NCBI GenBank assembly: GCA_020722215.1
Contig: DYLG01000007.1
Location: 1 to 38,606 of the forward strand
Reading direction: 5' to 3'
Length of the DNA stretch: 38,606 bases
Source of the DNA: Desulfomonile tiedjei
GTDB lineage: Bacteria; Desulfobacterota; Desulfomonilia; Desulfomonilales; Desulfomonilaceae
The translations under genes were made by a program, and so were the position numbers. Under the pieces are notes generated by a model that did no database searches, was not told the origin of the DNA, and saw only the letters and a list, made by a program, of their open reading frames with translations. This document shows positions 34,031 to 38,606 of the stretch, piece by piece (within the stretch, counting starts at the first letter, position 1; every line of letters begins with the position of its first letter).

Positions 34031-34993
34031 ATGATCGCATTTGGACCGGTGCCATCGCGGCGCTTGGGACGGAGTTTGGGAATTAACAACATCCCTGCCA
34101 AGCGCTGTTCCTATTCCTGCGTGTACTGTCAGGCAGGCGCCACCTTGAAGACTGAGATCGAGCGCAGGGAGTTCTATGAGCCGGAGCTGATCTTCCGGGC
34201 GGTGCTGGAAAAGGTGGAAAAGGCTCTGAAAGCGGATGACCCGATCGATTATCTCACATTCGTTGCTGATGGCGAACCCACACTCGATCTTAACCTCGGG
34301 ACCGAGATACGGTTACTGCGACGACTCGGCATGAGAGTTGCCGTCATAACTAACGCGTCCCTGTTGCGGGACGAAAAGCTCCAAGAAGAAGTGGCAGAGG
34401 CCGACTGGGTCTCGGTGAAGATCGACACCGTTCGAGAAGACACGTGGCGTAAACTCAATAGGCCACAACCTAGCCTCAGGCTGTCTTCAGTCCTCGAGGG
34501 CATTGGTCGGTTTTCCCAGGCCTTTCGGGGGGAACTTGTTACCGAGACCATGGTCGTGCAGGGACTGAATGACAGCGCGGCCCACCTGAGGGACCTTGCA
34601 GACGTGCTTTTATTGCTTAATCCGAGGTGCTCTTACGTGGCGATTCCCACGCGCCCTCCCGCTGAAGCCTGGGTGAGGCCTCCCACGGGTGAAGTCCTTG
34701 CAGGAGCCTCTTCGATACTCACCAGTAAGATCGAAGACGTGAGGTTCTTGCCGGTTGACGAGGGTGAGTGGTTCACTCGTACCGGCCGTGTAGAGCAAGA
34801 TTTCATGAGTATTACGGCTGTCCATCCCATGCGGGAAAAAGCAGCAAAGAGATTCGTGGAAAACTCCGGCGCTGACTGGTGCGTCATTGAGCAACTCGTT
34901 GACGACGGTGTGATCGTAATACGTGAGTTTGGGGGTGACAGATTCTACTGGAGCCCGCCCCGGAATTCAGGGGACACCCCACTTACTTCCTGA
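34031..34993 (+). CDS. Radical SAM protein, COG0731 (TYW1-like) family
   Basis: 320 aa. Opens MIAFGPVPSRRLGRSLGINNIPAKRCSYSCVYCQAG, the conserved signature of this family, with the SAM cluster motif CSYSCVYC, then FVADGEPTLDLNLG and VKIDTVREDTWRKLNRP. The C-terminal ~90 residues (from about MSITAVHPMREKAAKRFVENSGADW) form a small winged-helix-like domain with VIVIREFGGDRFYW. The protein is common in methanogens and sulfate reducers; its reaction is unknown, although it is distantly related to the wybutosine enzyme TYW1. ATG 34031 (AAAGGTGAT upstream) opens at the conserved signature; ATG 34007 with AGAGG is also possible. Confidence 0.85.
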   Translation: MIAFGPVPSRRLGRSLGINNIPAKRCSYSCVYCQAGATLKTEIERREFYEPELIFRAVLEKVEKALKADDPIDYLTFVADGEPTLDLNLGTEIRLLRRLGMRVAVITNASLLRDEKLQEEVAEADWVSVKIDTVREDTWRKLNRPQPSLRLSSVLEGIGRFSQAFRGELVTETMVVQGLNDSAAHLRDLADVLLLLNPRCSYVAIPTRPPAEAWVRPPTGEVLAGASSILTSKIEDVRFLPVDEGEWFTRTGRVEQDFMSITAVHPMREKAAKRFVENSGADWCVIEQLVDDGVIVIREFGGDRFYWSPPRNSGDTPLTS

Positions 34994-35074
34994 TTACGAC
35001 AGGTTCGGATATTCTCAGGTGCCGTTTTAAATGGCGCACTGGACGAGGAGGAAGCGGCGGTCCAGGAATCCGAC

Positions 35075-35200
35075 ATGGCGGTGACCTACATCAGTAAACC
35101 GGCCACGTCAAAGGGCTTGCGTGCCGCGCCACCGTATGCAATCATAGATCCTGTCTCGTACGCAAGAACACTGAACAACGGACTCGAGGTACCCGCATGA
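35075..35200 (+). CDS. Small ORF (41 aa), overlaps PocR gene start
   Basis: MAVTYISKPATSKGLRAAPPYAIIDPVSYARTLNNGLEVPA, stop overlapping the PocR start codon (ATGA). The frame is open upstream to 34994 without a good start codon (EEEAAVQESD precedes). It may be a small coupled gene or the remaining end of a larger one. No family is recognised and no strong ribosome site is seen. Confidence 0.35.
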   Translation: MAVTYISKPATSKGLRAAPPYAIIDPVSYARTLNNGLEVPA

Positions 35201-35682
35201 CACCACTTGACCTGAAATCGAGAGAAGAATGGGAGATCATCCTAGGCCCTTTCGCCCGGAATGTGCGAATGACCACCTGCCTCATGGACGCTGCGGGCAA
35301 CCCTCTCTTTTGCCTTGTCGACAGATACCCCCTGTGCGAAACCATCCGCAGTAATGCGGAGGCCACGACGTTCATCTGCAGCCAGACCAACGCGGCGATG
35401 CTTGCAGTGGTCAAGAAGTCTCTTAAACCCGAAATCGACGCCTGCGAAATCGGTTTGCTCCGCGTGGTTGTCCCCGTCATCCGAGACGGCGTTGTGATCG
35501 GCCAAGTGGCCGCGTGTGGGTTGGCCTCGGAAGACGAAGAGGCGGAAACGTTCCTAGCGGCCAAACATCTGGGCGTACCTGAAGAACGGGTACATGAGCT
35601 GCTTCGATCCACACCGGCCGGCAGCGAAGAAGACTTGGGGCTGTTGGCACAGCGGCTGTTCGATGAACTGAACCGTGTGTGA
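35197..35682 (+). CDS. Stand-alone PocR sensor-domain protein
   Basis: 161 aa corresponding to a PocR ligand-binding domain alone: MTTCLMDAAGNPLFCLVDRYPLCETIRSN, ICSQTNAAMLAVVKKSLKPEIDACEIGLLRVVVPVIRDGVVIGQVAACGLASEDEEAETFLAAKHLG, followed by a short helical tail. Members sense hydrocarbon-like small molecules or bind Fe through the Cys residues, and usually precede a histidine kinase or AraC domain. None is attached here, so the partner must be a separate protein. Its start overlaps the upstream small ORF by 4 nt and its stop overlaps the next ORF (GTGA); GAGGT precedes ATG. Confidence 0.82.
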   Translation: MTPLDLKSREEWEIILGPFARNVRMTTCLMDAAGNPLFCLVDRYPLCETIRSNAEATTFICSQTNAAMLAVVKKSLKPEIDACEIGLLRVVVPVIRDGVVIGQVAACGLASEDEEAETFLAAKHLGVPEERVHELLRSTPAGSEEDLGLLAQRLFDELNRV

Positions 35683-35879
35683 GTCCACACCTGGGGCGAA
35701 AAAGTGAAAAGACTGTGATAGTCGCATGTTGTTCGAATATGGGAAGCGGTTACGGTTGTCCGCAGGGTGGCGTTCCCGGAATGCTGCCGCCCTCGGTGAA
35801 GGGAATTCAGGAAGATCTCTCAAGCGTGGGTGACTTGCCTGAGGGTGTGCGGTTCAACTGGAGGGCCGTTATCCCTTAG
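35679..35879 (+). CDS. Small ORF (66 aa) after PocR gene
   Basis: GTG 35679 overlaps the PocR stop (GTGA). The peptide has a cysteine-rich phrase VIVACCSNMGSGYGCPQGGVPGMLPPSVKGIQEDLSSVGDLPEGVRFNWRAVIP. Family not recognised. Composition (three Cys, Gly-Pro runs) and coupling argue that it may be real, but it could be a remnant. Confidence 0.4.
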   Translation: MSPHLGRKSEKTVIVACCSNMGSGYGCPQGGVPGMLPPSVKGIQEDLSSVGDLPEGVRFNWRAVIP

Positions 35880-36319
35880 CTGAATGATTCTAATTCCTTA
35901 AGCGGTGTTTCGTGTTCTCCAGCAGGTTCCGGGTTTGGTAGAGCCCTTTGCGGCGGCTCACGAGTGCCATCCGCTAACCTGGCTCTCCCAATGGTGCAAC
36001 ACGGGAAGGCATGACTTCTTGCTGGAGCCTGAAGTGGTCCGATGCAAGAGTGATTCCCCTGCGTACACGGTTTGGCAGGAGGAATACCCAACCGGAAGAA
36101 CACAGGATCTTCGGTCACAGCTTGACCGATCACCCTCCGGGAACATCGTAAGCCGCCGGCATGAGGAATCTGGCTTACGGCCGTTCCAACGGCTTCAGCA
36201 AACTTGGATATGGAATGGTATTTGCCGTCATGCTGGAATGGCAGGGAAGATTACGGAGCAGTCGGTGCACTTTTCTGGAGTTTTTCCTAATCTCGTGAAA
36301 GCAAGCGGGTGGGGGCAGT
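35880..36319. other. Non-coding region
   Basis: 440 nt. The 140-aa track ORF (35905) and the minus-strand ORFs show no domain, poor composition and no ribosome site. I see no feature here. Confidence 0.45.
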
Positions 36320-36517
36320 ATGGTTGAGACGATTACGCGAAAATTCCGATGCATGAACTGCAACCACGAATGGGAAGTCCCCTTTGGCACAGGGCGTCAG
36401 ATCGTATGCCCTCGCTGTGGTGACATGCGAATTCACCGGACGAATGCGGGCGTTATTCCTCTTTGCCGCAGAGGAAGAAGGCGTAAGGGCTTGGGGTGGC
36501 GCAAAGAAAAGGATTAG
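36320..36517 (+). CDS. Small zinc-ribbon protein
   Basis: 65 aa. FRCMNCNHEWEVPFGTGRQIVCPRCGDMRIHRTNAG has two CxxC knuckles (C11/C14 and C30/C33), a zinc ribbon. The C-terminus is strongly basic (RRGRRRKGLGWRKEKD). Similar small ribbons with an RGR tail neighbour NifX/DUF134-type genes in sulfate reducers. The stop is 4 nt before the CDF start, so it belongs to the same operon. Role unknown; metal sensing or chaperoning is possible. Confidence 0.65.
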   Translation: MVETITRKFRCMNCNHEWEVPFGTGRQIVCPRCGDMRIHRTNAGVIPLCRRGRRRKGLGWRKEKD

Positions 36518-36521
36518 CGGA

Positions 36522-37724
36522 ATGCGATCCTACTCCAAAGTGGCACTATATTCATGCGTTGTCAACGCCTTTCTCATGGGGGTGAAGTACCTCCTGGGAG
36601 AGATCTCGGGGAGTCTGGCTCTCAAAGCGGATGCCATTCATTCATTTGCCGACGTCGTATCCTCACTCACGATATTTGTCGGAATAATCATTTCCGACCG
36701 CAAGACCGAGACCTTCCCGGAAGGGCTGTATAAGGTCGAGAATCTGGTCGCTCTTCTGTCTTCGTTCTTTATCTTATATGCTGCTTTTGAGATCGGCTCA
36801 GATGCCGTCACGGCGCAGTCGTTCAGTGAACTGAGGCGCCTTCCGCAGGTGGTTGGCGGAATACTCCTAATAATCGCCGCTGCCTTCATTTTTTCTCGAT
36901 ACGAATTGCGAATCGGCCTGGAAGTTGGATCTCCCAGTCTTGTGGCCGATGCCAAGCACGTGTACACAGACCTCTTGTCCACTGCTGTGATTCTCGTCTC
37001 GATCTTCGGAGCATACCTCGGCTATTCCCTGGACCGTTACGTCGCTTTCTTCGTGGCACTGCTGGTGACTCGAATAGGGTTTCTTATCATGATTGACGCG
37101 GTGAAGGTGCTGTTGGATGCCACCTTGGACCACTTAACGCTGGACGAAATCCGAAAAATCATGGAGCATCATCCCGACGTAGCAGAAGTCGTATCCGTTG
37201 GCGGCAGAAATTCCGGGAGGTTCAAGTTTGTCGAAATCTCGCTCCACATGCGCACTCGCCTGCTCAGGGAAGCACACGAAATTGTCTCTCACCTTGAAGA
37301 GGAGATCCTTGATCGATGGCCCGATATTGACAGAATCCTCGTACACTACGAGCCCATGCATAAAGAGAAATGGGTTATTGCAGTTCCGGTAGATGGCGAC
37401 GAAGGTGAGCATCCTTACGACGCTATCAAGCTCTCCGACCATTTTGGAGAGGCTCCCAACTTTGCCGTCTTGTCGAAAGACATGATCACGGGGAAGCTTT
37501 CAGTGGGAACCTATCTGGAAAATCCTTTTCGCGATGACGAACGGCAAAAGGGGGTGCGTGTTGCCGAATTCCTGACAGGACTCCAAGTCGACGAAATAAT
37601 CACCAGAGCCCATCTCACTGGGAAAGGGTCCGGATACGCTCTTGAAGCGCTCCAGATAGCCTATTCCCATACTTCCGCGCAGACGCTGGCTGAACTGGTG
37701 GCCCATATTGCTGGAGAACTCTGA
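36522..37724 (+). CDS. Cation diffusion facilitator fused to NifX-like domain
   Basis: 400 aa. The N-terminal part is a CDF/ZIP-type transporter with six hydrophobic segments and metal-site helices LKADAIHSFADVVSS and VADAKHVYTDLLST (D/H-xxx-D pairs), then a cytoplasmic ferredoxin-like domain (EVVSVGGRNSGRFKFVEISLHMRTRLLREAHEI). The last ~120 residues (KWVIAVPVDGDEGEHPYDAIKLSDHFGEAPNFAVLSKD...GSGYALEALQIAYSHTSAQTLAELVAHI) match the dinitrogenase Fe-Mo cofactor (NifX/NifB C-terminal) domain. The track start at 36384 overlaps the zinc ribbon; ATG 36522 is used. Exports a divalent metal; the NifX-like part may sense or bind an iron-containing cluster. Confidence 0.88.
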   Translation: MRSYSKVALYSCVVNAFLMGVKYLLGEISGSLALKADAIHSFADVVSSLTIFVGIIISDRKTETFPEGLYKVENLVALLSSFFILYAAFEIGSDAVTAQSFSELRRLPQVVGGILLIIAAAFIFSRYELRIGLEVGSPSLVADAKHVYTDLLSTAVILVSIFGAYLGYSLDRYVAFFVALLVTRIGFLIMIDAVKVLLDATLDHLTLDEIRKIMEHHPDVAEVVSVGGRNSGRFKFVEISLHMRTRLLREAHEIVSHLEEEILDRWPDIDRILVHYEPMHKEKWVIAVPVDGDEGEHPYDAIKLSDHFGEAPNFAVLSKDMITGKLSVGTYLENPFRDDERQKGVRVAEFLTGLQVDEIITRAHLTGKGSGYALEALQIAYSHTSAQTLAELVAHIAGEL

Positions 37725-37931
37725 GGGGCCGTCAGGAAATATTGTGCTTGCCAAGATTCGTGCACCGTGTGCCGGGCGAACTCCAATGCCACCCCAGTGG
37801 CTCTGGAGGATTAGCCCGACAACCGGCAAACACGCAATCAGGTCCATGAACCGACGGGCAACACACTTCCAGGAGCCCCAAATAAGGCGCCATAATAATA
37901 GAAGCCGGGCTCAATAGTGGCTGCATGAGCT

Positions 37932-38026
37932 TGGCTCCCCGAGTAGTGCCGCGAAGCGCGGGATCAAACCTACAATCCCGCATTAGTGGTTAATCCCGCC
38001 TCCGGCGGGACTCTGCCGATTGAGCG
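37932..38026 (-). pseudogene. tRNA-Asn-like sequence broken by GC palindromes
   Basis: On the minus strand the 3' end ACTCGGGGAGCCA, a TAACCACTA anticodon-arm piece and the D-arm GCTCAATCGGCAGAG match tRNA-Asn (GTT) in order. They are separated by GC-rich inverted repeats: TCCCGCCGGAGGCGGGA, GCGGGAT...ATCCCGC and CCGCGCTTCGCGG. The acceptor 5' strand is missing. It cannot fold as a tRNA, so it is a pseudogene. Confidence 0.6.
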
Positions 38027-38097
38027 TTGCCCAGGAATCGTGCTGCGTCATGTTTCTTGACACTCTTTTCCATTTCCATGGCCAACCTGTCTAAGTT

Positions 38098-38142
38098 TGG
38101 CTCCCCGAGTAGGACTCGAACCTACAACCTAGTGGTTAACAG
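38098..38142 (-). other. 3' half of tRNA-Asn (candidate attachment site)
   Basis: The minus strand reads CTGTTAACCACTAGG then TTGTAGGTTCGAGTCCTAC and TCGGGGAGCCA: anticodon GTT, a perfect T arm and the 3' acceptor with CCA. The 5' half is absent and unrelated sequence follows. Partial 3' tRNA copies of 45 nt are classic att sites of integrative elements. Confidence 0.7.
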
Positions 38143-38330
38143 TTACGGGGAAAATGCAAAAAACAACGACAAATCAGGCACTTCCCATTTGACACCCGTT
38201 GCACCCTATCACGACAAATCAGCACGTTACATAACCGAAAGGTACAAATCTGACACATAAGTAAAGTCTCAAGAGTTGGGCGCAACTTACTTGAGGAATC
38301 ACAGGTAACTTGAGCATCGTCTTGAACCGC

Positions 38331-38363
38331 AAAGGACCCCAGGGCAACCGACCTGGGGTCTTT
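38331..38363 (-). terminator. Hairpin terminator after the 36-aa ORF
   Basis: AAAGGACCCCAGG and CCTGGGGTCTTT pair (one bulge) around an 8-nt loop. It lies 13 nt after the small minus-strand ORF's stop and has short A/T tracts on both sides, so it could work in either direction. Confidence 0.65.
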
Positions 38364-38376
38364 GATTTGGGGTGCC

Positions 38377-38487
38377 TCACCGCCGACGGCCGTACCACCA
38401 ATAAAACGCGGCCACTAGCAGCCGGTCAAGGGCGAACCACAAGAGCACAATTCCCGCGAGAAGAACGATCGGCAGGTAATCGGGCAT
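38377..38487 (-). CDS. Small single-pass membrane protein (36 aa)
   Basis: Too short for the ORF track. MPDYLPIVLLAGIVLLWFALDRLLVAAFYWWYGRRR: one hydrophobic helix and a C-terminal Arg cluster, so probably a membrane protein with the basic end in the cytoplasm. ATG 38487 follows GGGAGG by 5 nt, with an extended -10 just upstream and a terminator just downstream. The set of signals argues for a real gene. Family not recognised; small stress or toxin-like peptides have this look, but nothing specific supports that. Confidence 0.6.
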   Translation of the reverse strand: MPDYLPIVLLAGIVLLWFALDRLLVAAFYWWYGRRR

Positions 38488-38503
38488 GGGGGCCTCCCGG
38501 TCC

Positions 38504-38512
38504 ATTATACCA
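38504..38512 (-). promoter_or_regulatory. Extended -10 promoter of the 36-aa gene
   Basis: TGG-TATAAT on the minus strand is a perfect extended -10 (TGnTATAAT), 16 nt before the start codon of the small ORF. No clear -35 is present. The transcript would have a very short leader. Confidence 0.55.
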
Positions 38513-38606
38513 TGGGAACCGAGAGATGAGAGAACCAGAGAGGGGGGGGGCCGACGTCCGCACCAAGACGTCCGGCACCGCCATGGCGCGCGCTCCTGGA
38601 GAATCG

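Noticed and set aside
35905-36327. 140-aa ORF upstream of the zinc ribbon
   Set aside because: Low-quality composition (many Trp, His, Arg), no ribosome site, no recognisable domain; overlaps the zinc-ribbon start.
37932-38142. CRISPR-like or tandem repeat array from the two CTCCCCGAGTAG copies
   Set aside because: Only two copies, explained by tRNA-Asn homology; spacing and content do not fit a CRISPR array.

Overview
The window is chromosomal DNA of a Gram-negative (diderm), probably anaerobic bacterium. LpxB (lipid A synthesis), several radical SAM enzymes, many Fe-S proteins, an archaeal-type fructose-bisphosphate aldolase/phosphatase, paired acyl-CoA dehydrogenases and a PocR-domain protein together suggest a Desulfobacterota lineage close to Syntrophia or Desulfomonilia. 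That placement is inference from gene content; no rRNA or complete marker set is present.

Layout. 1-1991: 3' part of a hybrid histidine kinase. 2226-5764: a compact putative RiPP (ribosomally made, modified peptide) operon with a radical SAM/SPASM enzyme, a 65-aa Cys/Gly-rich precursor, an HPr-kinase-like protein, an S24/S26-type peptidase and a methyltransferase. 5861-7420 (minus): a radical SAM protein of the MJ0619/tetraether-synthase type. 7700-9839: lpxB and a QueG-like Fe-S protein. 10164-16736: a complete branched-chain-type ABC importer (binding protein, two permeases, two ATPases) followed by an acyl-CoA synthetase, which reads as uptake plus CoA activation of a carboxylic acid. 17617-18031: hicBA. 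18194-19639 (minus): alkaline phosphatase. 20219-21823: a nucleotidyltransferase/HEPN pair whose HEPN gene is frameshifted and abuts a decayed IS1634-like transposase. 21974-24381 (minus): a PadR regulator, a frameshifted membrane protein and a flavoprotein-SCP2 fusion. 25080-26180: bifunctional FBP aldolase/phosphatase. 26498-28589: a tightly overlapping operon of ParA-like ATPase, a protein of unknown family and a PD-(D/E)XK nuclease with a zinc ribbon. 28744-29294: a mazEF-like pair behind a promoter/operator dyad. 29517-32750: two acyl-CoA dehydrogenase subunits and an Fe-S/DUF3786 protein. 33000-33469 (minus): an ISKra4-like transposase remnant. 34031-34993: a COG0731-type radical SAM protein. 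35075-35879: a PocR-domain protein with small overlapping ORFs. 36320-37724: a zinc ribbon and a CDF transporter fused to a NifX-like domain. 37932-38142: two damaged tRNA-Asn sequences, a plausible integration scar. 38331-38512 (minus): a 36-aa membrane peptide with its own promoter and terminator.

The two systems most worth following are the RiPP operon at 2226-5764 and the ParA/unknown/nuclease operon at 26498-28589. Intergenic space carries several dispersed GC-rich palindromes (REP-like), including one paired BIME-like element. Frameshifts in three places (HEPN, membrane protein, ISKra4 remnant) are read directly from the sequence, but the first two could be assembly errors.
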